The notes under the pieces are model-generated. The model searched no databases. It saw nothing but the letters and a program-made list of their open reading frames with translations, and was not told the origin of the DNA. From contig JARGOL010000002.1 of assembly GCA_029212745.1 (NCBI GenBank), positions 21,125-85,124 on the forward strand: 64,000 nt of DNA. Direction: 5' to 3'. The translations under genes and the position numbers were made by a program. The DNA comes from Alcanivoracaceae bacterium (lineage in GTDB: Bacteria > Pseudomonadota > Gammaproteobacteria > Pseudomonadales > Alcanivoracaceae). This document shows positions 48,621-57,342 of the stretch, piece after piece (positions within the stretch are counted from its first letter, which is position 1; each line of letters opens with the position of its first letter).

Positions 48621-48787
48621 CATCCGGTGCTGCCGGAGGCTGTGCGTCGGCGCCATTTTTGCTATGGTAGCGCCCTTGCAGTGGGGTGGCCTGATCGGCT
48701 GGACAGTAGTAACCCACCGTTTCCTCTATCGGGATTTTGACACCGCTCTTTTCGGCATCCTCCGTGAGCGAGGCAGGAGTGTTTTTG

Positions 48788-49279
48788 ATGACAGCATCGG
48801 TTGCCGTGGTTATGGGGTCACGCAGTGACTGGGAAACCATGAAAGAAGCCTGTGATGCGCTGAGCCACTTTGGTGTCAGCTGGAAGGCGGAAGTGGTATC
48901 TGCCCACCGCACACCCGAACGCCTGATGGAATTTGCCAGCAGTGCGGCCGAGGCGGGATACAAGGTCATCATCGCCGGTGCCGGTGGTGCCGCCCATCTG
49001 CCCGGCATGATCGCGTCGATGACGCCTCTGCCGGTGTTTGGCGTGCCGGTGCAGAGTCGCGCGCTCTCCGGTGTCGACAGTCTCTATTCCATTGTCCAGA
49101 TGCCCAAAGGCGTTGCTGTGGGTACCCTCGCCATTGGTACGGCAGGGGCCTGGAATGCCGGTCTGCTGGCTGCACAGGTACTGGGCAGCCACGACCCGGC
49201 ATTGCTGGCCCGTATCAGCGAGTGGAAAGCCCAGCGCGCCCGTGAGGTCCTCGACGACGCGGCCCTTGGTGAGGGCTGA
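48788..49279 (+). CDS. purE: N5-carboxyaminoimidazole ribonucleotide mutase
   Basis: 163 residues from the ATG at 48788 with CAGGAG eight bases upstream. Class I PurE motifs are intact: [12 protein letters not shown], the active-site His in SAHRTPERL, and [13 protein letters not shown]. It moves the carboxylate from N5-CAIR to CAIR in purine synthesis. Its partner purK starts 4 bases after its stop. A 167-bp gap separates it from wbpM, where I see only a weak TATGGT -10-like site. Confidence 0.96.
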   Translation: MTASVAVVMGSRSDWETMKEACDALSHFGVSWKAEVVSAHRTPERLMEFASSAAEAGYKVIIAGAGGAAHLPGMIASMTPLPVFGVPVQSRALSGVDSLYSIVQMPKGVAVGTLAIGTAGAWNAGLLAAQVLGSHDPALLARISEWKAQRAREVLDDAALGEG

Positions 49280-49283
49280 TCGC

Positions 49284-50387
49284 GTGGGTCCGATTCTCGT
49301 ACTCGGTGGCGGTCAGCTGGGGCTGATGATGGCTGAAGCCGCCGCCCGCTATGGCATCGCCGTGGACCGTTACGACCCGGAGGGCGATCGTCTGCTGCCG
49401 GGCACGTCCGATCTCGGCGTGCCCGCCACGACAGATACGCTGGCCCGCTACGCGCGCATCACGGTGGAGCGGGAAGCCTTCCCCGACACCGGCCCGGGCC
49501 GCGAGCTTGCAGAGAGCGAGCGTTGCGTGGCACGCGGTGCGCTGGCGGTCATTCCGGATCGCTTCACCCAGAAAAGCATGCTCGATGACCTCGGCATTGC
49601 CACTGCGCCCTGGCGGCCCCTCGACCAGCAGGGTGACCTGGGCAATGCCCTGTCCGACTGGGGGCCGGTGGTGGTCAAGGCGCGCAGCGGCGGCTACGAC
49701 GGCCGCGGCATGTGGTTTGCCGATGAAGATGGGGCGGATGTGCCGGAAGCGGCCATTGCCGGCAAGGCCATCATCGAAAAAAAGATCCCCTTTTCGCGCG
49801 AACTGTCCGTGGTGGGTGCCCGTAATCCTGCTGGCGAGATGGTGTTCTATCCGCTGGTACGCAACTGGCATGTCAATGGCATCCTCTGCCTGACCCTGGC
49901 ACCGGCCGCCGCCGTGGATGCCGCACTGCAGGCCGAGGCAGAGACGGCCCTTGGGCAGATCATGACGCGGCTGGATTATGCCGGCGTCATGGCGGTGGAG
50001 TTCTTCCAGCACGGTGAGCACCTGCTGGTGAACGAGATTGCGCCCCGGGTGCACAACTCGGGTCACTGGAGCCAGGAAGGCGCAGACATCTCCCAGTTCG
50101 AGCTGCATGTGCGGGCGCTGGCGGACCTGCCCCTGGCGACGCCGCAGTGCGGTCCTTTCAATGCCATGGTTAACCTGATCGGCGTCGACTTCCGTGATGA
50201 CTGGCTGTCACGGGCCGGCACCGTGCACTGGTACGGCAAGAGCGTGCGCCCCGGGCGCAAGGTCGGTCATGTAAACCTGGTGGCCGGCTCTGCAGAAGAC
50301 CTGCATGCGCAGCTCAGTGACTGGCTGGATGTGATGCCGGATGGCGCCCTTGCGCAACTGGATGATGAGCTGAACAGCCGCCGCTGA
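49284..50387 (+). CDS. purK: N5-carboxyaminoimidazole ribonucleotide synthase
   Basis: 367 residues from a GTG at 49284, chosen because GAGGG stands eight bases upstream and MGPILVLGGGQLG then begins directly with the PurK glycine motif; a GTG at 49269 would add five residues and overlap purE. ATP-grasp features are VVVKARSGGYDGRGMW, FSRELSVVGARN and EIAPRVHNSGHWS. It uses ATP and bicarbonate to carboxylate AIR. No ATG is available near the start. Confidence 0.94.
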   Translation: MGPILVLGGGQLGLMMAEAAARYGIAVDRYDPEGDRLLPGTSDLGVPATTDTLARYARITVEREAFPDTGPGRELAESERCVARGALAVIPDRFTQKSMLDDLGIATAPWRPLDQQGDLGNALSDWGPVVVKARSGGYDGRGMWFADEDGADVPEAAIAGKAIIEKKIPFSRELSVVGARNPAGEMVFYPLVRNWHVNGILCLTLAPAAAVDAALQAEAETALGQIMTRLDYAGVMAVEFFQHGEHLLVNEIAPRVHNSGHWSQEGADISQFELHVRALADLPLATPQCGPFNAMVNLIGVDFRDDWLSRAGTVHWYGKSVRPGRKVGHVNLVAGSAEDLHAQLSDWLDVMPDGALAQLDDELNSRR

Positions 50388-50395
50388 AGCTCTGG

Positions 50396-51211
50396 TCAGC
50401 CGCGCATGGGCCGGGCAATGTCGTGCTCCCGGAACAGCTGCGATACCCGCGTGACGATATCTGTCTGGAACGCTTTCTCGTGGTGCACATCCAGCACGTA
50501 GGCCTTGGCCCGAATACGTATGGCAAGCCGTTCTGCCAGCGCCTTTTCCTCAATGGCAAAGGTCACCGGTTTCTTCAGGTAGGCATAGCGACTGGTGACA
50601 ATCACTTCCCGGATCAGTTTCTTGGCCAGCTCCAGGTCCGCATCCAGGGCCAAATGAAAGTCGGTCACCACCATCATGTCCAGCGCACCCGCATTGCCCG
50701 AGGCCACCACATCGGTGATGAAGCGGGAGTTGGGAATGGTGACTTCGTTGTCATCCAGTGTGCGCAGCCGCACCGTGCGCAGGCCGATGGAAATGATCTC
50801 GCCATAGACCTCATCAAAGGTGACCCGGTCACCCACCCGGAACGGCCGGTCGAACAGCAGCAGCAGCCCGGCCACCAGTGACGCAGCAATGTCCTTGAGG
50901 GCAAAACCCAGGGCCACGGCGGCGGAGCCGCCTGCCGCGAGGAGGAACTCACGCGGTGGTTGCAGGACACCCAGTACCAGGGCGATACCGCCGGCGATAT
51001 AGATAAAGAAACTGATCAGCGTGGTGATCTGCAGCACCAGGAAGCGGCGCGTCGGAATGCGCTCCATCAGCCGGTTGGATGCCCGGGTAATGGCCCAGTT
51101 CAGCCCCCACAACAGAAAGCCACCCAGGACCAGCAACACCAGGGCATACAGGTTGAACAACTCGAGAATGACGAGCAGGTCGCCGACGATGTCTGTGCCG
51201 TTGCTATTCAT
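50396..51211 (-). CDS. MscS-family mechanosensitive channel, paired with a membrane ATPase
   Basis: 271 residues. Three helices (about 12-38, 60-82, and the pore-lining TM3 at about 88-116) are followed by the MscS beta-domain. TM3 reads GGSAAVALGFALKDIAASLVA, then the signature FDRPFRVGDRV; IPNSRF is the usual beta-domain element. Size matches E. coli MscS. Its ATG overlaps the stop of the large ATPase gene by 8 bases, so the two are co-translated, which is not usual for an osmotic-safety MscS. Confidence 0.9.
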   Translation of the reverse strand: MNSNGTDIVGDLLVILELFNLYALVLLVLGGFLLWGLNWAITRASNRLMERIPTRRFLVLQITTLISFFIYIAGGIALVLGVLQPPREFLLAAGGSAAVALGFALKDIAASLVAGLLLLFDRPFRVGDRVTFDEVYGEIISIGLRTVRLRTLDDNEVTIPNSRFITDVVASGNAGALDMMVVTDFHLALDADLELAKKLIREVIVTSRYAYLKKPVTFAIEEKALAERLAIRIRAKAYVLDVHHEKAFQTDIVTRVSQLFREHDIARPMRG

Positions 51212-54047
51212 GCAGCATGTTCTTCCGGTTCAGGTAACTGGTAACAGCCTGGTAGAAATCGGGGGTGACCGCATAGATGCCCTGTTCATTGCGTTCCAGG
51301 AAGCCGTTGTCGAGGCCGGACTTGAGCGCGTAGGAAACAACGCCGTCTGCCAGGCTGGTCACGTCACACAGCGTATGCCGGTCAAGCCCTCCATGGGTGA
51401 TCAGTGCGGCATAGACGAACATGGGATTGTCTCCCAGCTTGTCCAGCCCCGCCGAACTGGCTGGCGGAGGTGGCCCGGCGACCACCCGGTTGCCTTCGGT
51501 GCGGGCGCTGTCCAGCCACAGGTGCAGGGCCACCTCCGGGTTGCCACGACAGGCGTCCCAGAGCAGGCCAAAATAGCGCTGTTCGGCATTGCGCAGGTTG
51601 CCGGCATCCGGACCGCGGTTCGACAGCAGCAGCTCGTCGAAGGCGATGTTCATGTTGCCGATATGGTTGCGCGCCAGTATCAGTGAGCGGATCTGTTCCT
51701 GGGTCCAGCGCTTGACCCGAATGACATTGGCAAACTGGTAGTCCGCGCCGAAGACGTTGCTCAGGTAGGCAAAGGCCTGGTTGTTGATGCTGATCAGCCA
51801 GAACACATTGGTCAGCCGGGCGCTGGTCAGTGACAACAGATACTGCCAGCCATCGAGGCCGCCCACGCGGGAGCGGAAAAAACTCTCCGCGTTGTCGATG
51901 ATCACCAGCGTTGCCGGCAGGGTCTCATCTTTTTCAATCAGTGCTTTCGGGCCGTCCTCCAGCGAAACCTGGAACAGGTCCTCCAGCAGCTCCCGGATGC
52001 TGTCCGGCTGCCAGCTGTCCTTGGGTGCCTCCAGATAATGCACAGCCAGCTCGCCTTCCTCCGCACCATCGGCGGCTTCCTTCTCCAGGTTTCGCTGTAA
52101 CCGGCGAAGGGCCGTGGTCTTGCCGATGCCTGCCTCACCGGAGAGCAGCAGGGTGTTGTATTCCCCGTGATCCTTGCGCCAGAGGGACAACTGCTTGTTG
52201 AGCGTTTCCAGCAGGCCGGTGTCGATGAAGGGGAACTTGCCCTCGCGTTTCTCCGGGTCCAGGAACCAGGCTTCGTAACTGGCGTCGACACCGGTATCGT
52301 CTTCGCGCGGCTCATTGCCAGCCAGGCTCATGTGGAAGACGCGCGCGCTGATACTGCGGTACCAGTCGAAATCCTGCAGCAACTGGTCCATGTCCTGCTT
52401 GAGGAATGACAGCAGCGCAAAGGGCACCAGCAGTGGCAACAGCGCCGGTGACAGGAAGCTGCCGGGTATGCGGTCCAGTAGCGGATCAAGCCGGCCGGGC
52501 AGGAACAGTCGGGCATCTGCCACCAGGTCCTTGTCACAACGGCGCATGAGGTTGCCGAGCGTGAAGTAGAACACCACGAAGGCCACCAGGGCGGTGAACA
52601 GCGTGGTTACTGAGTGCCCCACCAGCACCAGGCCGGCGTAGTAGGGAGCCAGCGGCACTACTGTGACCATTGCATGCGTGCGGGCTGCCTGACGCACGGT
52701 TTCCGAATGCTGCCCACTGAGATAGTTGCCGGCCCCCAGCGCCACGCGCAAAACCAGCCACTCGGCCAGCTGGCTGAACAGGCGGTAAAGCACATACAGG
52801 CGTGCGCCCTGGATCAGCCAGATGATGCCGGGGTGATCTGCCTTGGCCACCTGGCCCTCGCCGATCCCCAGCCCGAACCAGAGAAGCAACCAGGGCAGGA
52901 CCGGTGCCAAGGTGGTGGTGATCCGGCTGAGCGAGATAATCGAGCGCCGCGAGCGGCCGCGTCGCACCAGCATGTCGTGAAAGGCCATCATCAGGCGATT
53001 GGTGAGCTGGGCCAGGCGCACCAGGATGGTGAATGCCGCCAGCGCAACAAGCAGGTAGACCAGGTCGCGCAGGATATGTCGCCAGGCAATACTGCCGTCG
53101 TTGTTATGCAGGTCCATGGCCATCCAGTGGCTCATGTTGCGCGCTGTCTGCAGGGCGGCGCGATATTCGGACACCAGAATCCGTTGGCCGGCGTCGGTGT
53201 TGTTGAGCAGCGTGGTCAGCTTGGCCAGCGACAGCCGATCAAACAGTGATGAGCGCAGGAACAGCAATTCCTCGTCCATGCGCAGGTGAAGGCGCGCAAA
53301 TGACTGATTGTAGTCGTACCAGAGTGCCTGGTCGTCGGGCGCCAGGTCCTGCGCCTTGAGGCCCTCCGCGGGGACAACAAGCAAGGGCTGGAGCTGTTGT
53401 TGCTGCCACAGCACCAGCGTGGCCAGCTGTGCCTGCAGGGACGGCTCGCGGGCAAGCGAACTGATTGCCAGCGGCAACTGGCTGAAACGGGGTTGCATGC
53501 GGGCACTGGCCTGGTTGGCCTGAGCCAGCCAGCTGGCCAACTCGGGGTCGTCCTGCCAGTTCTGGCGCAGCGTGTGCAGGGAGCGTAATTCTGCATGGCG
53601 CGCCTGGCGCAGCCGCACAAGGATTTGTCGCTGTGGCAGAGGCAGGCTGAGAATGGGGATTACCCGTTCCTGGACTTGCCGGGCGAGTGCCTGGTTCTCC
53701 TGCCAGGCCTGGTCAACGGCATCGGCCAGGCGCGCACAGATCTCGTCCTGTGCCAGCCTGCCAATGCCAAGGTCCGGTTCCTGCAGCCAATTCTGTACGG
53801 CCAGCTGGTCCAGGGGGTCGACACCGAGAATGTCTTCCAGTGGCTCGAACAGGGCGGGTTCGCCACGCATGACCGCGTCAAGGACATCGGCGCGGTGCTG
53901 CAGGCCACGGGACGACTCGCTGGCAGCGTCGAGCCATTCCGTGGTGGCAGTACAGGCGGCATCCGCGCGGGCAGGGGCTGATACAAACAGGGCAAGCGGC
54001 AATACGGCGGCCACAAGCAATCCGGTAACAAGCTGGCGAGCGTTCAT
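51204..54047 (-). CDS. Large membrane protein with C-terminal P-loop ATPase domain (STAND/AAA-like)
   Basis: 947 residues. Signal peptide 1-28 (ending ARA), then a helical, probably periplasmic region (about 30-320) with Gln-rich stretches. Membrane helices lie at about 325-345, 377-396, 405-437, 460-500 and 530-550. The cytoplasmic C-terminus has Walker A GEAGIGKTT (637-645) and Walker B LVIIDNAES (714-722), followed by a sensor-like IRVKRWTQEQI and a winged-helix-like end (about 880-947). The pattern resembles STAND/NACHT or ExeA-type ATPases. I do not recognise the whole protein. It is co-translated with the MscS channel at 50396, so ATP-dependent gating or sensing for that channel is a reasonable hypothesis. 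A GGGAAGGG ribosome site precedes the ATG. Confidence 0.7.
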   Translation of the reverse strand: MNARQLVTGLLVAAVLPLALFVSAPARADAACTATTEWLDAASESSRGLQHRADVLDAVMRGEPALFEPLEDILGVDPLDQLAVQNWLQEPDLGIGRLAQDEICARLADAVDQAWQENQALARQVQERVIPILSLPLPQRQILVRLRQARHAELRSLHTLRQNWQDDPELASWLAQANQASARMQPRFSQLPLAISSLAREPSLQAQLATLVLWQQQQLQPLLVVPAEGLKAQDLAPDDQALWYDYNQSFARLHLRMDEELLFLRSSLFDRLSLAKLTTLLNNTDAGQRILVSEYRAALQTARNMSHWMAMDLHNNDGSIAWRHILRDLVYLLVALAAFTILVRLAQLTNRLMMAFHDMLVRRGRSRRSIISLSRITTTLAPVLPWLLLWFGLGIGEGQVAKADHPGIIWLIQGARLYVLYRLFSQLAEWLVLRVALGAGNYLSGQHSETVRQAARTHAMVTVVPLAPYYAGLVLVGHSVTTLFTALVAFVVFYFTLGNLMRRCDKDLVADARLFLPGRLDPLLDRIPGSFLSPALLPLLVPFALLSFLKQDMDQLLQDFDWYRSISARVFHMSLAGNEPREDDTGVDASYEAWFLDPEKREGKFPFIDTGLLETLNKQLSLWRKDHGEYNTLLLSGEAGIGKTTALRRLQRNLEKEAADGAEEGELAVHYLEAPKDSWQPDSIRELLEDLFQVSLEDGPKALIEKDETLPATLVIIDNAESFFRSRVGGLDGWQYLLSLTSARLTNVFWLISINNQAFAYLSNVFGADYQFANVIRVKRWTQEQIRSLILARNHIGNMNIAFDELLLSNRGPDAGNLRNAEQRYFGLLWDACRGNPEVALHLWLDSARTEGNRVVAGPPPPASSAGLDKLGDNPMFVYAALITHGGLDRHTLCDVTSLADGVVSYALKSGLDNGFLERNEQGIYAVTPDFYQAVTSYLNRKNMLHE

Positions 54048-54262
54048 CCCTTCCCCGATCCGTGGCCCTGGACAAGAGCCTTACCGGCATTCTACGGGGT
54101 AGGGTGGGGGGCGCAAGGGCCGTGCAAGTGGCAGGGAAACTGAGTGGGGATGGCCTGGGTTTGGTGCCGTTGAGAGGGCAAAAAGCGTGCTTTTTGCGCC
54201 GGGTGAGCAGTGGGATACCGCCCGCTGCGTCCTGCACCCGGCCGGCACTCCGACCGAGAAAC

Positions 54263-54287
54263 AAAAAAGCGCCCGTCGGGGCGCTTT
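54263..54287 (-). terminator. Second terminator, in repeat copy A
   Basis: Stem AAGCGCCC / GGGCGCTT (four-base loop) and a T-run on the minus strand, a duplicate of the one in copy B. Transcripts leaving the tRNA would meet two terminators before reaching the ATPase gene. Confidence 0.75.
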
Positions 54288-54394
54288 CATTAATTGGTGC
54301 CGTTGAGAGGGCAAAAAGCGTGCTTTTTGCGCCGGGTGAGCAGTGGGATACCGCCCGCTGCGTCCTGCACCCGGCCGGCACTCCGAACGAGAAA

Positions 54395-54421
54395 CAAAAA
54401 AAGCGCCCGTCGGGGCGCTTT
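54395..54421 (-). terminator. Rho-independent terminator of tRNA-Thr
   Basis: Minus-strand stem AAGCGCCC / GGGCGCTT with a GTCG-type loop and seven Ts, only a few bases beyond the tRNA CCA end. Confidence 0.85.
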
Positions 54422-54428
54422 CATTAAT

Positions 54429-54504
<76 letters not shown>

Positions 54505-54523
54505 ACGGCTCTGCAAGGGGCAG

Positions 54524-54556
54524 AAAAAAGCCCCGGAGGCGGCGCCGTCCGGGGCT
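54524..54556 (-). terminator. Terminator of the 4-hydroxybutyryl-CoA dehydratase-like gene
   Basis: Stem AGCCCCGGA / TCCGGGGCT on the minus strand with a GC-rich loop and a TTTTTT tail, 19 bases after the stop codon at 54575 and 20 bases upstream of the tRNA. Confidence 0.85.
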
Positions 54557-54560
54557 GGTG

Positions 54561-54588
54561 ATTCTAGCAGGATGTCAGGCCTGCACAA
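54561..54588 (-). promoter_or_regulatory. Possible tRNA-Thr promoter overlapping the upstream gene's 3' end
   Basis: Extended -10 TGC-TAGAAT (54569-54561) and a weak -35 TTGTGC (54588-54583) with a 16-base spacer. The start site would fall at the base of the terminator hairpin at 54524-54556. It is the only promoter-like element between the tRNA and the upstream stop codon. Confidence 0.4.
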
Positions 54589-56086
54589 TACCCGCGAGCT
54601 TGCGGGCGTGCCATTTCTTGGTTTCCACATCCATGCCACGCAGGATCTGGATGCGCTGGGCCTGGGGTGAGCCGGCACCGTGCATGGACTCGGTCAGGTA
54701 GCCCACCGCGTTGCGGCCTAGGGTCATGTTCTCGATCAGGCGCAGGATGCGCATGCGGTCCTCGGTGGGGATGTCGTCACGGCCCTTGAGGAAGCGGCGG
54801 ATGATTTCGCCGGCTTCTTCATTGTCCAGGTCCTGTTCGCTGGGCATGGTCACCATGATGCCGCCGGCCAGGTCCTGCGCCAGGCGCGAGATCTCGTAGG
54901 GGAAGCGGGTGACGTTGTGCTTGCAGACGTTGGAGAGCATTGCATCGTTCATGAAGATGCCGCTGGGCAGCTGTTTTGCTTCATGGGAGCTGGCGATGCC
55001 GCTGGAATAAATGGTCTCGTTGAGGTGCACCATCTCCACCAGCTTGTCGCGGATGTGGCTTACCTTGTCGAGGCCGTTGTACTCGGCGATGGACGCCGCT
55101 GCACCGACCATGACATCGCCCAGGCCGGTTTTGCAGACGTAGCTGGCACGGTGATAGGCGGTGAAACGGCCCACCATTTCCTGGGCGAACTCGTACTCGC
55201 CGTCCATGAACACGTGCTCCCAGGGAATGAACACGTCATCGAAGTAGACCAGCACTTCCTGACCACCGTACTGGGCGTTGCCCTGGTCGATCTCGCCGCC
55301 CTCCATGGAGCGGGTGTCGCAGGACTGGCGGCCATAGATGTAGGTCAGGCCTTCGGCGTCGCCGGGGATCATGCCGACCACGGCATAGTCGCGGTCTTCC
55401 TCGGTCAGGTTCATGGTCGGCATGACGCAGATCCAGTGCTGGTTCCAGCCCCCGGTCATGTGCGCCTTCACGCCGCGCACGTAAATGCCCTTGTCGGTGC
55501 GGCCGGTGACGCGCATGAACATGTCCGGGTCGGCCTGCTCGTGGGGGCGCTTGCTGCGATCACCCTTGGGGTCGGTCATGCCCGCGGCGATGAGGATGTC
55601 CTTTTCCTGGGCCAGCTTGAGGAAGTCGAGAAAGCGCTGGTGGTATTCAGTACCGTGCTTCTCGTCGATCTCGTAGGTGATGGAGTGGAGCACGGAAATG
55701 GTGTCCAGCCCGGTGCAGCGCTGGAAGCAGGTGCCGGTGATCTGGCCCATGCGCCGCTGCATCTTGTTCTTCATCACCAGGTCATCCGGTGACTCGACGA
55801 TGTGCAGGAAACGGTTTACCCGGGCGTCGATCAGGGGCGAGTGGGCGGTGGCCAGGTCCGGGTCTGCCTCGGCCAGGTCATAGCTGGCACGCAGGGCATT
55901 GATGCTGGGCTTGATCATGGGGTGGTCGGCAGGCTCGTCGATCAGCTCGCCGAACAGGAACAGGCGGGTGCCACGGTCACGCAGGCTCTGCAGGTACTCC
56001 TCACCGTTACGGATGGTGGGGATGCGCGCCCAGCGCTCGTCTGCGGATTCCTGCTTGCGGTCTTTCAGGGGCGCCACGGCGTTCAT
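54575..56086 (-). CDS. 4-hydroxybutyryl-CoA dehydratase-like / HpaB-superfamily flavoprotein
   Basis: 503 residues, soluble. It aligns with the AbfD branch of the 4-hydroxyphenylacetate 3-hydroxylase family: GEEYLQSLRDRG near the start, GTCFQRCTG giving Cys120-x3-Cys124, FIPWEHVFM, and YHRASYVCKTG with His312 and Cys318, then GVGD-like LGDVMVGAAASIAEYNG. Two Cys plus His plus Cys are the [4Fe-4S] ligands in the Clostridium enzyme (Cys99, Cys103, His292, Cys299), so an Fe-S/FAD dehydratase is more likely than a monooxygenase. Here the His-Cys spacing is one residue shorter. It may act in 4-hydroxybutyrate or related acyl-CoA breakdown. Ribosome site GGAG; stands alone with its own terminator. 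Confidence 0.75.
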   Translation of the reverse strand: MNAVAPLKDRKQESADERWARIPTIRNGEEYLQSLRDRGTRLFLFGELIDEPADHPMIKPSINALRASYDLAEADPDLATAHSPLIDARVNRFLHIVESPDDLVMKNKMQRRMGQITGTCFQRCTGLDTISVLHSITYEIDEKHGTEYHQRFLDFLKLAQEKDILIAAGMTDPKGDRSKRPHEQADPDMFMRVTGRTDKGIYVRGVKAHMTGGWNQHWICVMPTMNLTEEDRDYAVVGMIPGDAEGLTYIYGRQSCDTRSMEGGEIDQGNAQYGGQEVLVYFDDVFIPWEHVFMDGEYEFAQEMVGRFTAYHRASYVCKTGLGDVMVGAAASIAEYNGLDKVSHIRDKLVEMVHLNETIYSSGIASSHEAKQLPSGIFMNDAMLSNVCKHNVTRFPYEISRLAQDLAGGIMVTMPSEQDLDNEEAGEIIRRFLKGRDDIPTEDRMRILRLIENMTLGRNAVGYLTESMHGAGSPQAQRIQILRGMDVETKKWHARKLAGIVQA

Positions 56087-56246
56087 TGTTCTCTCCTGGT
56101 CTGTGCTGGCCTGGCGGGGTCTGTGCCGGGCCGGGGCCTGTCACGGCAAAGCGCGACCGGCTGGTCATCTTTTCCATGGTAGCGGCCCCGGCGGCGATGG
56201 CAATAACCGCAGGTGACACGGTTGCTGCACATGAGGGAACGAACGG

Positions 56247-56675
56247 TCAGTCCGGTACGAATGACAGTGAGGCGGAATTGAGGCAGTAGCGCATGCCGGT
56301 GGGCGCAGGACCGTCAGGGAACACATGGCCAAGGTGGCCGTCGCAGCGCGCACAGCGGATTTCCGTGCGCACCATGCCGTGGCTGTTGTCGTCCAGATAA
56401 CGGATATGGTCAGGGTCCACCGGGCTGTGGAAGCTGGGCCAGCCGGTGCCGGAATCAAACTTTGCCTGCTGGTGGAACAGGGGCAGCTGGCACAGCTTGC
56501 ACCGGTAGGTGCCGGGTGCCTTGTTGTCCAGCAGTCCGCCGCAGAATGGCGGCTCGGTGCCCTGGTTGAGGAGAATGCGGCGTTCCTCCGCGGTCAGGTT
56601 GGCAGCCCGGGCCTGCTTCTCCGCCTCGTCCAGTGGTGTAAGGTCGTGGCCGCTGGCAGAACGCTTGTCACTCAT
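56247..56675 (-). CDS. msrB: Peptide methionine-(R)-sulfoxide reductase
   Basis: 142 residues from the ATG at 56675, preceded by GAGGAG; longer readings enter msrA. The zinc-binding CKLC and CARC pairs and the catalytic cysteine in [11 protein letters not shown] are present, with [12 protein letters not shown] as the family core. It repairs the R-epimer of methionine sulfoxide, complementing msrA, which ends 10 bases upstream. No signal peptide. Confidence 0.95.
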   Translation of the reverse strand: MSDKRSASGHDLTPLDEAEKQARAANLTAEERRILLNQGTEPPFCGGLLDNKAPGTYRCKLCQLPLFHQQAKFDSGTGWPSFHSPVDPDHIRYLDDNSHGMVRTEIRCARCDGHLGHVFPDGPAPTGMRYCLNSASLSFVPD

Positions 56676-56685
56676 GACGATCTCC

Positions 56686-57288
56686 TCATGACGACCGCCG
56701 CAGCCGCTGCGGGTGGGCGCGGGCCAGTTTCTCCAGCTTGGGGGCGGCGGAGAATTGCACATAGGGTTGGCCGGGATTACGGGCGGCGAAGTTCTGGTGG
56801 TAGGCCTCGGCAGTGTAGAAGGCGTCGAGGGGTTCCAGCGTGGTGGCAATGGGGGCGTCGAATACGCCAGCCTCATCAAGCTGGCGAATGTAATCAGCCA
56901 CGTACTGTTTCTGCGCCTGTGTCTGGAAGAACACCACGGAGCGGTACTGGCGGCCGCGGTCATTGCCTTGCCTGTCCACCTGGGTGGGGTCGTGGGCAAT
57001 GGAAAAGAATATCTTCAGCAGCTCGCCCAGGCCGATGGTAGCGCTGTCATACACAATCTCGATGACTTCCGCGTGGTCGGTGCTGCCTGAACAGACGGCA
57101 TCGTAATTGGCCAACTCTTCCCGGTCACCGGCGTAGCCGGAGGTGACGGCGGTGACGCCGTCCAGGGCGAGGAAAACCGCTTCGGTGCACCAGAAGCAGC
57201 CACCGCCAACCACCAGGCGTTGCTGGCCGGTTTCGTCGAAGTGGCGTTCCCGGCCGGGGAAATCATCCAGGTCTGTTTTCAGGCTCAT
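56686..57288 (-). CDS. msrA: Peptide methionine-(S)-sulfoxide reductase
   Basis: 200 residues from the ATG at 57288, four bases after GGAGGT; an adjacent ATG at 57291 adds one Met. The catalytic [10 protein letters not shown] motif is at residues about 30-39, with SGYAGD and the [16 protein letters not shown] core. It repairs S-methionine sulfoxide in damaged proteins. Operon order msrA-msrB. Confidence 0.95.
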   Translation of the reverse strand: MSLKTDLDDFPGRERHFDETGQQRLVVGGGCFWCTEAVFLALDGVTAVTSGYAGDREELANYDAVCSGSTDHAEVIEIVYDSATIGLGELLKIFFSIAHDPTQVDRQGNDRGRQYRSVVFFQTQAQKQYVADYIRQLDEAGVFDAPIATTLEPLDAFYTAEAYHQNFAARNPGQPYVQFSAAPKLEKLARAHPQRLRRSS

Positions 57289-57342
57289 CATTACCTCCGG
57301 CTACAGCATGCGACAGGTGATCGTGATCAGCACGTAAACGGG

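Larger units (their letters stand above)
54161..54427. repeat. Two tandem ~133-bp repeats derived from the tRNA-Thr 3' end and terminator
   Basis: Copy A (54161-54293) and copy B (54294-54427) are nearly identical, differing by a C/A substitution and one extra A. Each begins with 17 bases equal to the first bases of the tRNA gene's right-to-left 3' end (TTGGTGCCGTTGAGAGG), followed by an inverted repeat GCAAAAAGC/GCTTTTTGC, a variable-looking spacer and a terminator. The third unit is the complete tRNA gene at 54429. No ORF with support lies inside; the array fills the gap between the tRNA and the ATPase gene. Confidence 0.9.

Noticed and set aside
50396..54047. Calling the ATPase-MscS pair a phage defence system
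   Set aside because: Nothing nearby (integrase, other defence genes, effector motifs) supports it; only the ATPase class is suggestive, so it is left as a hypothesis.
54062..54427. Short open frames through the tandem repeats
   Set aside because: They read repeated low-complexity sequence with no ribosome site, and the two copies simply repeat; better explained as tRNA-derived repeats with terminators.
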